From Bosea sp. BIWAKO-01 (GTDB taxonomy: Bacteria > Pseudomonadota > Alphaproteobacteria > Rhizobiales > Beijerinckiaceae), in contig NZ_BCQA01000001.1 of NCBI RefSeq assembly GCF_001748145.1, positions 3,250,501 through 3,314,500 of the forward strand: a stretch of 64,000 nt of DNA, read 5' to 3'. A program made the translations under genes and the position numbers. The notes under the pieces were generated by a model that did no database searches, was not told the DNA's origin, and saw only the letters and a program-made list of their open reading frames with translations. This document shows, in pieces, positions 57,237 through 64,000 of the stretch; within the stretch, counting starts at the first letter, position 1, and each line of letters begins with the position of its first letter.

Positions 57237-57716
57237 GTGGGCATCACGATCAGACCGATGGCGGAGGCGGACCGCCTTGCAGTGCTGGCCCTGCTGCTGG
57301 AACTGACCGCCCATGAAGCGGGCCTGAGTCCGGCGCGCGGGACCGGGCCGGAGGTGGCCGCGGCCTGCCTGGCAGATGATCGTGAGAAGGCGGACGAGAC
57401 CGGCGGTGCGCTGATGGTCGCCGAGAGCGACGGCCGCGTCGTCGGCTATCTCGCGCTGCAGCTTGTCCGGACCGGCCCGTTCGTACACGAGCACCTGCGC
57501 GATCACGTCTATATCGAGAATATCGTCGTTGGCGCCGCGGAGCGTGGGACCGGCATCGGCCAGATCCTGCTGGCGGAAGCCGAGCGCTTTGCACGGGCGA
57601 CAGGGCGCAAGGTCCTCCATCTCGGTGTACTGGAGGGCAATGACCTCGCGCTCAAGGCTTATCGCCGTGCAGGCTTCGAGACGGCCTCCGTGGATATGAT
57701 GAAGGTGCTGGACTGA
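57237..57716 (+). CDS. GNAT-family N-acetyltransferase
   Basis: 159 residues (GTG start; GGAG nine bases upstream; a TTG at 57222 is less likely). GNAT features: ITIRPMAEADRLAVLALLLEL, GRVVGYLALQL, YIENIVVGAAERGTGIGQILLAEAERFA (in parts; acetyl-CoA loop RGTGIG) and NDLALKAYRRAGFE. Acceptor not known. It starts inside the pntB terminator region and may be read separately. Confidence 0.9.
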   Translation: MGITIRPMAEADRLAVLALLLELTAHEAGLSPARGTGPEVAAACLADDREKADETGGALMVAESDGRVVGYLALQLVRTGPFVHEHLRDHVYIENIVVGAAERGTGIGQILLAEAERFARATGRKVLHLGVLEGNDLALKAYRRAGFETASVDMMKVLD

Positions 57717-57826
57717 GCGTGGCTGTGCCGCCTCGGTGATCGGGGGCGAGCCGGCGGCGCGCATGGTTGGCCCCCGGAGATCATCGCTCCCCCGTCAATC
57801 TGACGAATGGTGTCGTTGCCAGCCAG

Positions 57827-57857
57827 GGACGCCGCGCCGTCGAGCAGCGCGGCGTCC
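57827..57857 (-). terminator. Hairpin after the TPR lipoprotein gene
   Basis: GGACGCCGCGC/GCGCGGCGTCC, perfect 11-bp stem, 9-base loop, 11 bases past the leftward stop. No T tract. Confidence 0.55.
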
Positions 57858-57868
57858 TGGCGCGCTGG

Positions 57869-58726
57869 TCAGCGGAAGAGGCTGCCTCCGCCGAGGCGCG
57901 CCTGGCCGGCGCGTGCGGTTGCGTTGTTGCTGTCCAGGCTCAGGGCGCGCTGATAGTTCTCGGCCGCTTCTGTCTTCTTGCCGAGCTTTTCGCTGGCGAG
58001 CCCACGACCGGCCCAGGCCTCGGCGTTGCGGTTGTCGACGTTGAGCGAAGCCGTGAAGTCCTCGATCGCCTGCTCGAACTTTCCGACCGCGATCAGGCTC
58101 TGGCCGCGGGCCGTATAGGGCGGGGCGTTGTAGGGATTGCGATCGATGACCGAGTCGAAATCGGTGATCGCGTGCTGGTGCTGGCCTTCCTTCTGATAGA
58201 CCAGACCACGGGCATGGAAGGCTTCGGCCGATTCCGGGTTCAGGCGGATTGCGGTGTTGAGGTCGGACAACGCCTGCTGACTGTTGCCCTGCTGGCGCAG
58301 CAGGTTGGCACGCCCGATATAGGCCGGGGCATAGTTCGGGTTGGCTGTGGTGGCGCGGTTGAAGTCTGCCATCGCCGCGTCATTGCGGCCGCTCTGGCGC
58401 AGCGCCAGAGCGCGATTGGTGTAGGCCGAGGCCAGGTTCGGGTCGATCTGCACCGCCTTGGTGAAATCGGAGATCGCGTCGGAGTACCGGCCGGCACGGG
58501 CATAGGCCGCGCCGCGGGTGTTATAGGCCTGCGGATCGTTGGGGTTGCGGTTGATGACCTCGCTGAGCGAGCCGATATTCACGCTCGCATTGGCGGATGA
58601 TTCCGCATCGACCTCGGCAATTGCGCTCTGTGAGCCCAGATTGGAAACGGTGTCGCATCCTGCCAGCGCGACGGCGATGCCGGCTGCAGCCAGCCAGCTC
58701 TTGCCTCGAAACATGCTCTGCCTCAT
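57869..58726 (-). CDS. TPR-repeat lipoprotein
   Basis: 285 residues. Lipoprotein signal with lipobox VALAGC (Cys about residue 24), then about six tetratricopeptide repeats (e.g. AYNTRGAAYARAGRYSDAISDF, AYTNRALALRQSGRNDAAMADF, AFHARGLVYQKEGQHQHAITDF; each given as a separate fragment of the array). TPR lipoproteins organise envelope protein complexes. Start at ATG 58726; ATG 58714 is equally possible. The partner is unknown. Confidence 0.88.
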   Translation of the reverse strand: MRQSMFRGKSWLAAAGIAVALAGCDTVSNLGSQSAIAEVDAESSANASVNIGSLSEVINRNPNDPQAYNTRGAAYARAGRYSDAISDFTKAVQIDPNLASAYTNRALALRQSGRNDAAMADFNRATTANPNYAPAYIGRANLLRQQGNSQQALSDLNTAIRLNPESAEAFHARGLVYQKEGQHQHAITDFDSVIDRNPYNAPPYTARGQSLIAVGKFEQAIEDFTASLNVDNRNAEAWAGRGLASEKLGKKTEAAENYQRALSLDSNNATARAGQARLGGGSLFR

Positions 58727-58949
58727 CGGTCCCGGTTCTGTGCCTCGACTGCCATGCTCGACCCCGTTGGTCGTCATGACCTGATTGCGCTCCCCAGCCG
58801 ACAGCGCCCCTTCACGCGAGAACGCCTGCATCCTGCCAAGCTTTGGTTAACGCCGCCGAAAAAGCAACAACGCCCGGAGAGGCTCCAGGCGCTGTTTCAA
58901 CATGACGCATCCGTGCGAAGCGGCCAACGCGGCCGCCCTCAGCCGGAGA

Positions 58950-59183
58950 TCAGGGGCGCTTGGGCTTCACCGGCGCGGGCAGAAGGCCCTCGCGCTGCAG
59001 CTTCTTGCGGACCAGTTTGCGGGCGCGGCGGACGGCTTCCGCCTTCTCGCGCGCCTTCTTCTCGGAAGGCTTCTCGTAATGACCGCGGAGCTTCATCTCC
59101 CGGAAAATGCCTTCGCGCTGCATCTTTTTCTTGAGAGCGCGAAGAGCCTGATCGACATTGTTGTCGCGAACGAGAACCTGCAC
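58950..59183 (-). CDS. rpsU: 30S ribosomal protein S21
   Basis: 77 residues, [20 protein letters not shown] at the start, then [20 protein letters not shown] and a Lys/Arg-rich tail. Highly conserved S21 sequence. It must start at GTG 59183 (initiator Met, then QVLVRDNN); the open frame continues upstream without conserved residues. S21 binds the 30S platform and helps initiation. The 209 bases upstream to purK hold its promoter. Confidence 0.95.
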   Translation of the reverse strand: MQVLVRDNNVDQALRALKKKMQREGIFREMKLRGHYEKPSEKKAREKAEAVRRARKLVRKKLQREGLLPAPVKPKRP

Positions 59184-59392
59184 GTGATTGTCCGTCTTTA
59201 GCGGGTTGGTCAAGATTTCGGGCCCGGCGAAGTTTTTCAACTCGCAGGAAGGGTTGTGCGGATAACAGAATTCAATTCGGCTGTCCACGCCGGAAGAGCC
59301 GGAGAACGTGGAGAAATCGCGGGCGGAGACGAGCCGCGGGATTCGTTGGGACAAGCCGGCAGGAAGGCGTGCCGGCTCCGTGAGGAAGCACG

Positions 59393-60493
59393 TTACGAGC
59401 GGGCCGGCTTCAGCCGCGTGACATGGCCCATCTTGCGGCCGGGGCGGGCATCCCGCTTGCCGTAGAGATGCAGGTGCGCGCCCGGCTCTGCCAGGATTTC
59501 CCGCCACCGGAGAGCGGCGTCGCCGACAAGGTTTTCCATCTCGACAGTGCCGCGGCGGGCGGCCGATCCAAGCGGCAGGCCGCAGACGGCGCGGACATGC
59601 TGGTGGAATTGCGAGGTCTCGGCGCCTTCGCTGGTCCAGTGACCGGAATTGTGTACCCGCGGCGCGATCTCGTTAATGATGACGGCTTCGCTCGCGCCCT
59701 CGCCAACCACGAACATTTCGACGGCGAAGACGCCGATATAGCCGAGCGCCTCGCCGATCTTGCGTGCCGCCTCGATGGCGCTGGCGGAGGTTCCGGCGGC
59801 TACCTGCGCAGGCACATGCGTGAAGGCGAGGATGTGGTCGCGATGCTCGTTCTCGCAAAGATCGAATGCAGCGAAGTCGCCGGCCGTGTTGCGGGCTGCG
59901 ACGACGGAAACCTCCCGGCTGAAGCTGACGAAGCCTTCGAGGATGGCGGGAAAATGCCCGATGGCCTCATAGGCTTCGGCCAGATCGGTATCAGCCGCGA
60001 TCTTCACCTGCCCCTTGCCGTCATAGCCGAAGCGGCGCGTCTTCAGGACGCTCGGACGACCGAGTTCGGCGACGGCCCGCTCGAGATCGGCCAGCGAATC
60101 GACGGCGCGGAAGGGCGCAACCGCCAGTCCGAGATCGGCAACGAAGCTCTTCTCGCTCAGTCGGTCCTGCGTCAGGGCCAGCGCGCGGGCGCCGGGATGA
60201 AGCGGGGTGCGCGCGGCGAGGAAGGCAGCTGTCGCATGCGGCACATTCTCGAACTCATAGGTGACGAGGTCGACGGCATCGGCAAACCCGGCCAGCGCAG
60301 CCTCGTCTTCATAGGCGCCGATCGTATGACGGGCGGCGACGTCGAAGGCCGGGCTATCGGCCTCGGGCGCGAAAATATGGGCGCGAATGCCGAGATCGGC
60401 GGCGGCGAGCGCAATCATGCGGGCAAGCTGCCCACCGCCGAGGATGCCGAGCATGGCGCCGGGGCCAAGCCCGCGCGGATCGGGCGTGCTCAT
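59393..60493 (-). CDS. purK: N5-carboxyaminoimidazole ribonucleotide synthase
   Basis: 366 residues, ATP-grasp fold. [24 protein letters not shown] (in parts) is the PurK opening; [33 protein letters not shown] and the ATP-grasp end [15 protein letters not shown] follow. Converts AIR to N5-CAIR with ATP and bicarbonate. It overlaps purE by four bases (ATGA), the usual purEK arrangement. Confidence 0.96.
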   Translation of the reverse strand: MSTPDPRGLGPGAMLGILGGGQLARMIALAAADLGIRAHIFAPEADSPAFDVAARHTIGAYEDEAALAGFADAVDLVTYEFENVPHATAAFLAARTPLHPGARALALTQDRLSEKSFVADLGLAVAPFRAVDSLADLERAVAELGRPSVLKTRRFGYDGKGQVKIAADTDLAEAYEAIGHFPAILEGFVSFSREVSVVAARNTAGDFAAFDLCENEHRDHILAFTHVPAQVAAGTSASAIEAARKIGEALGYIGVFAVEMFVVGEGASEAVIINEIAPRVHNSGHWTSEGAETSQFHQHVRAVCGLPLGSAARRGTVEMENLVGDAALRWREILAEPGAHLHLYGKRDARPGRKMGHVTRLKPARS

Positions 60494-60987
60494 GCGTCGT
60501 CCCTGGGGAATTCTGCGACCGCCCCGCTTTGGCGGCTGCGATAGGCTTCCAGCCGCTCGGCCAGGGGCTCATCGCCCAAAGCGAGCACGGCGGCGGCGAG
60601 GAGGCCGGCATTGACCGCCCCGGCCCGGCCGATGGCGAGCGTGCCGACCGGGATGCCGGCCGGCATCTGCACGATCGAGAGCAGGCTGTCCTGGCCGGAA
60701 AGGGCCTTGGATTCGACCGGCACTCCGAAGACAGGAAGCGGCGTCAGCGAAGCTGTCATGCCCGGCAGATGTGCGGCCCCGCCGGCGCCCGCGATGATGA
60801 CCTTGAAGCCCTTCGCCTTGGCTTCCTTCGCGAAGGCGAACATGCGTTCCGGGGTCCGGTGCGCGGACATGATGCGAGCCTCGTGGGTCACGCCGAGCAT
60901 GTCGAGGACTTCGGCCGCGTGACGCATCGTCGCCCAGTCGGACTGGCTGCCCATGATGATGGCGACAGGAGGGCTGGTATCGGCCAT
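60490..60987 (-). CDS. purE: N5-carboxyaminoimidazole ribonucleotide mutase (PurE class I)
   Basis: 165 residues. [43 protein letters not shown] (in parts; catalytic His), [16 protein letters not shown] and the [22 protein letters not shown] segment match class I PurE. Converts N5-CAIR to CAIR. ATG 60987 is preferred to a GTG at 60993. Upstream partner of purK. Confidence 0.96.
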   Translation of the reverse strand: MADTSPPVAIIMGSQSDWATMRHAAEVLDMLGVTHEARIMSAHRTPERMFAFAKEAKAKGFKVIIAGAGGAAHLPGMTASLTPLPVFGVPVESKALSGQDSLLSIVQMPAGIPVGTLAIGRAGAVNAGLLAAAVLALGDEPLAERLEAYRSRQSGAVAEFPRDDA

Positions 60988-61097
60988 GTGCACTCGCTTC
61001 CCATGCGAGGGGAGGAAGCGCGCGACTTAAACTGCGGGCAGCCCGGCAGGCAAGCACCGATTCGTCGAAATCATTGTTCTGTGTGCTGTTTTTCGCA

Positions 61098-61316
61098 TCA
61101 GGCGATGATGTCGGGCGTCAGCGCGTCTTCGATCTGCGTGATGCGGTCCTTGAGGTAGAGCTTCCGCTTCTTCAGGCGCTGCACCTGGATCTGATTGATC
61201 GCGCCCATGCGCTCCAGCGCGTCGATGGCGCTGTCGAGGTCGCGATGCTCCTCGCGCAGACGAGCCAACTCGGCCGTAAAGGCCTCGATCTCCTCAGGGC
61301 TCAGCTCGAATCCCAT
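61098..61316 (-). CDS. YdcH/DUF465-family small protein
   Basis: 72 residues, almost wholly helical and coiled-coil-like: EIEAFTAELARLREEHRDLDSAIDAL (in parts) and the family core IQVQRLKKRKLYLKDRITQIED. Function unknown in the family. It shares the K-R/K-K-L-x-L-K-x-x-I motif with the gene at 61545 on the other strand. Confidence 0.88.
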   Translation of the reverse strand: MGFELSPEEIEAFTAELARLREEHRDLDSAIDALERMGAINQIQVQRLKKRKLYLKDRITQIEDALTPDIIA

Positions 61317-61544
61317 GAAGCCGTCTCATCATTGCCGCGATCCGGGTCGACTATGCTCAGGCGCGGGCGGCGCGGCAAGTGCGCAGTGTCGCTTCGCGCA
61401 TGGACAGCGCGTGCCATTCGCGCCCTGCGGGAAGGAGAGGCCCAGGATCACGGAAACTCATGGTGCAGTGCACTGCTGCCCCAGAGACTTGAAGCCGGCT
61501 CTGTGTCAGACTCCCCCCGTCAATCGCTCATCAGGAGAATCCAG

Positions 61545-61733
61545 ATGTCGCTGCAGACCCACCTCGCCGAGCTCGAGCGCAAGCATCGTCAGCTTGAGGA
61601 AGCCATCGCCCAAGCCGCGGCGCGCCCCTCTTCCGATACGCTGAATGTGTCCGAGTTGAAGCGGAAGAAGCTGCTGCTGAAGGAAGAGATCGAGCGCGTC
61701 AGAATGACGATGCCGCAGCCGACGCTGCATTGA
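61545..61733 (+). CDS. Second YdcH/DUF465-family small protein
   Basis: 62 residues: LQTHLAELERKHRQLEEAIAQA and LNVSELKRKKLLLKEEIERVR, a short coiled coil with the DUF465 core. ATG 61545 has AGGAGA six bases upstream. Function unknown; an intrinsic terminator follows. Confidence 0.9.
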   Translation: MSLQTHLAELERKHRQLEEAIAQAAARPSSDTLNVSELKRKKLLLKEEIERVRMTMPQPTLH

Positions 61734-61782
61734 ACGGGATAACGGGGCAGCCATCACCCCTCGAATAGGATGGTCTTGATCG

Positions 61783-61815
61783 AGCCGGTCCCAGGAGGGG
61801 CCGGCTTTCTCGTTG
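61783..61815 (+). terminator. Intrinsic terminator after the second DUF465 gene
   Basis: AGCCGGTCCC/GGGGCCGGCT, 10-bp stem with one G-U pair and a 4-base loop, followed by TTTCTCGTT. Confidence 0.75.
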
Positions 61816-61846
61816 AATGGACATGCAGGGGAAGCCCCGCCTGGCG

Positions 61847-63475
61847 CTACAGGGCCCTTGCCATTTCGCGCAGCTTGAATTTCTGGATCTTGCCGGTCGA
61901 GGTCTTGGGGATCTCGGTGAAGACCACCGTCCTGGGGCATTTGAACGAGGCCAGAAGCCCGCGGCAGAAGGCGATGATCTCCGCTTCGGTCGCATTCTTT
62001 CCCGGCATGAGTTCGACGAACGCGCAGGGCGTCTCACCCCACTTCTCGTCCGGCCTGGCGACAACCGCAGCCGATTGCACCGAGGGATGCTTGTAGAGCG
62101 CATCCTCGACCTCGATCGAGGAGATGTTTTCGCCGCCTGAGATGATGATGTCCTTCGAGCGGTCCTTGAGCTGGATATAGCCATCGGCATAACGCACGCC
62201 GAGATCCCCGGAATGGAACCAGCCACCGGCAAAGGCGGCCTCGGTCGCCTTCGGATTCTTGAGGTAACCTTTCATCACGACATTACCGCGGAACATCACC
62301 TCGCCGAGTGTCTGGCCGTCGCGTGGGACCGGCTGCATGGTTTCCGGGTCGAGCACATCGAGGGCTTCCAGGGCGGGATAGCGGACACCCTGGCGCGCCT
62401 TCAGCACGGCCTGGTCCGCGACGTCCAGCGCATCCCAGTCGCGCTGCCACTCATTCACGACGGAGGGGCCGTAGGTTTCGGTCAGGCCGTAGAGATGCGT
62501 CACCTCGAAGCCTGCCTGCTTCATTGCGGCGAGCACGGCTTCTGGCGGTGGGGCCGCCGCGGTGAAGAAGGAGACCTTCTGCGAGAAGGGGCGACGCTCC
62601 TCCGGTGGGGCGTTGAGCAGCGTCGACATCACGATGGGAGCGCCGCAGAGATGGGTGACGCCATGATCGGCCAGCGCCGCATAGAGCGCCTTGGCACGGA
62701 CCTGGCGCAGGCAGACATGGGTGCCGGCGAGGATCGAGATCGACCAGGGGAAACACCAGCCGTTGCAATGGAACATCGGCAGCGTCCAGAGATAGACGGG
62801 ATGCCGGCCCATGCCGCAGGTCACGACATTCGAGGTCGCGAGCAGATTGGCGCCGCGATGATGATAGACCACGCCCTTCGGGTCGCCGGTGGTGCCCGAT
62901 GTATAGTTCAGCGAGATTGCGTCCCACTCGTCTCTCGGTAGCGTCCAGGCGAAGTCCTGGTCGCCGGTCGCGAGGAAATCCTCGTATTCGACGCTGCCGA
63001 CCCGCTCGCCGCTACCGTCATAGACCGGGTCGTCATAGTCGATGACCAATGGCTTGACCTTGCAGAGTTGCAGCGCCGCCTGGACCGTGATCGAGAATTC
63101 GCGGTCCGCGATCAGCACCTTGGCTTCGCCATGGTCGAGCGAGAACGCGATGATGGCGGCGTCGAGCCGCGTGTTCAGCGTGTTGAGCACGCCGCCGGTC
63201 ATCGGCACGCCGTAGTGACATTCGAGCATGGCGGGCGTGTTCGGCAACATGGCTGCCACGGTATCGCCCCTGCGGATGCCGTGCTTTGCCAGCGCGGATG
63301 CAAGCCTGCGCGAGCGCGCGTAGAATTCGGCATAGGTCCGGCGCAACGGGCCGTGGATGATCGCAACATGACTGGGGAAGACGGCGGCGGCGCGCTCGAG
63401 GAAGGTCAGCGGCGTCAGCGGCTGGAAATTGGCCGGGTTGCGGTCGAGGTCGATGTCATAGGGCGAGGTCTTCAT
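61847..63475 (-). CDS. AMP-forming acyl-CoA synthetase (long/medium-chain type)
   Basis: 542 residues. ANL motifs: ISLNYTSGTTGDPKGVVYHHRG, the YLWTLPMFHCNGWCF pattern typical of the AlkK/DmdB-like branch, HLYGLTETYGPSVV, GWFHSGDLGVRYADGY, ISGGENISSIEVED and the catalytic Lys in PKTSTGKIQKFKLRE. Makes acyl-CoA from a fatty or aryl-alkanoic acid with ATP; the DmdB-like branch also accepts methylmercaptopropionate. ATG 63475 has AAGG eight bases upstream. Confidence 0.93.
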   Translation of the reverse strand: MKTSPYDIDLDRNPANFQPLTPLTFLERAAAVFPSHVAIIHGPLRRTYAEFYARSRRLASALAKHGIRRGDTVAAMLPNTPAMLECHYGVPMTGGVLNTLNTRLDAAIIAFSLDHGEAKVLIADREFSITVQAALQLCKVKPLVIDYDDPVYDGSGERVGSVEYEDFLATGDQDFAWTLPRDEWDAISLNYTSGTTGDPKGVVYHHRGANLLATSNVVTCGMGRHPVYLWTLPMFHCNGWCFPWSISILAGTHVCLRQVRAKALYAALADHGVTHLCGAPIVMSTLLNAPPEERRPFSQKVSFFTAAAPPPEAVLAAMKQAGFEVTHLYGLTETYGPSVVNEWQRDWDALDVADQAVLKARQGVRYPALEALDVLDPETMQPVPRDGQTLGEVMFRGNVVMKGYLKNPKATEAAFAGGWFHSGDLGVRYADGYIQLKDRSKDIIISGGENISSIEVEDALYKHPSVQSAAVVARPDEKWGETPCAFVELMPGKNATEAEIIAFCRGLLASFKCPRTVVFTEIPKTSTGKIQKFKLREMARAL

Positions 63476-63583
63476 CGGGGTGCCTTCTTCCGTCGCGTCG
63501 CCTCCGGATCTAGCCGGTCCCGCGCTCTCCCGTAATCCATCCCTTTTTCCGATGCGGCGCAATCGACGCAGCTGGACCCGTGG

Positions 63584-64000
63584 TCAGGGATGGAGGCGCA
63601 AGGCCAGGAACCCGTCGATGATCAGCTTGCTGCCGACAGCAATCAGCAGCCAGTAGATGATGGTGTAGAAACGTTCCGCCGGCACGCGACGCACCAGCCA
63701 GACGCCGGCAACGGTCGCGAGAATCGCGACCGGAAACAGTGCAGCCGACGCGGCGAGGTTCTCGCGGGTGAACTGGCCGAGCGCGATATAGGGGCCGACC
63801 TTCATGAGATTGAGCAGCGCGAAGAAGATCGCACCGGTGCCAACGAAGGTCGGCGGCGAGAGCCGCTGCGGCATGACGTAGATCTGAAAGGGAGGGCCGC
63901 CGGCATGAGCGATCATGCTGGTGAACCCACAGACCGCGCCCCAGAAGCTGCCGGGCCCGAAGGCGGGCTTCGTGACCGGCGACTGGGCCTTGCGGTCGGT
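63584..64000 (-). CDS. TauE/SafE-family membrane permease (5' part cut by window edge)
   Basis: About 139 residues of C-terminal sequence are visible; the frame stays open to the right edge, so the start lies outside. GFTSMIAHAGGPPFQIYVMPQRL is the second signature half of TauE/SafE proteins, and the remaining helices and LIIDGFLALRLHP end are typical. The family exports sulfite, sulfoacetate or other anions. A link to the sox genes is possible but not shown by position. Confidence 0.88.
   Translation of the reverse strand, partial: TDRKAQSPVTKPAFGPGSFWGAVCGFTSMIAHAGGPPFQIYVMPQRLSPPTFVGTGAIFFALLNLMKVGPYIALGQFTRENLAASAALFPVAILATVAGVWLVRRVPAERFYTIIYWLLIAVGSKLIIDGFLALRLHP

Noticed and set aside
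1..64000. CRISPR arrays, tRNA/rRNA genes, insertion sequences, attachment sites
   Set aside because: No regularly spaced direct repeats, no cloverleaf or rRNA-like sequence and no transposase or integrase gene were seen on reading both strands.

Overview
This is a high-GC stretch of chromosome from an alphaproteobacterium, most likely a member of Hyphomicrobiales close to Bosea. That placement is an inference from gene content: a complete Sox thiosulfate-oxidation locus, a split PntAA/PntAB/PntB transhydrogenase next to an aa3-oxidase subunit IV, TRAP and CUT1-type ABC uptake systems, and a BigR/SqrR-like sulfur sensor. I saw no rRNA, tRNA, CRISPR array or insertion sequence.

Layout. 1-8.0 kb holds a cut-off fused MFS/spermidine-synthase-like membrane protein, a formylglycine sulfatase, a winged-helix/TolB-like regulator, a small orphan gene, an M20 amidohydrolase and hemN. 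8.0-14.4 kb holds a LysR regulator divergent from a secreted alpha/beta hydrolase, a two-gene amino-sugar pair, a Crp/Fnr regulator, a LuxR-type regulator with a degenerate receiver, and a Rdx-family thioredoxin-like protein. 14.6-28 kb is the sulfur-oxidation island. soxYZBCD, two small cytochromes, a DsrE-like protein and soxF run leftward; soxAX run rightward from the same intergenic region; soxWV and soxS-soxR-soxT form the redox-supply and regulatory half. A secreted metallo-hydrolase with a near-ideal BigR/SqrR-type palindrome at its start closes the island.

28-37.6 kb looks like an L-fucose (or related deoxy-sugar) module. It has an aldo/keto reductase, a lactonase, a FucU mutarotase, an ABC importer without its ATPase, a DapA-like aldolase and a GntR/FCD regulator. 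Both of its control regions share a short motif. 37.7-49.5 kb is an organic-acid catabolic region. It has an SDR, a TRAP transporter divergent from an IclR regulator with twin palindromic sites between them, a CoA ligase coupled to a tandem PPC/DUF296 protein and an alpha/beta hydrolase, then an acyl-CoA synthetase with a MaoC hydratase, and a BKACE-type beta-keto acid cleavage enzyme. A second sulfatase follows, with an upstream region full of inverted repeats.

51.7-64 kb is mostly housekeeping: an SRPBCC protein, a UbiB/ABC1 kinase-like protein, aa3 oxidase subunit IV with pntAA-pntAB-pntB, a GNAT acetyltransferase, a TPR lipoprotein, rpsU, purE-purK, two short YdcH/DUF465 proteins, an acyl-CoA synthetase, and a TauE/SafE permease cut by the right edge.

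How the parts connect: SoxXA, SoxYZ, SoxB and SoxCD together would oxidise thiosulfate to sulfate in the periplasm. SoxV-SoxW/SoxS would keep the SoxY carrier reduced, SoxT would move sulfur compounds, and SoxR would sense (per)sulfide. The points most worth follow-up are the set of candidate SoxR sites including the metallo-hydrolase operator, the CoA-ligase/tandem-PPC operon with its IclR-TRAP switch, and the inverted-repeat-dense leader of the second sulfatase.
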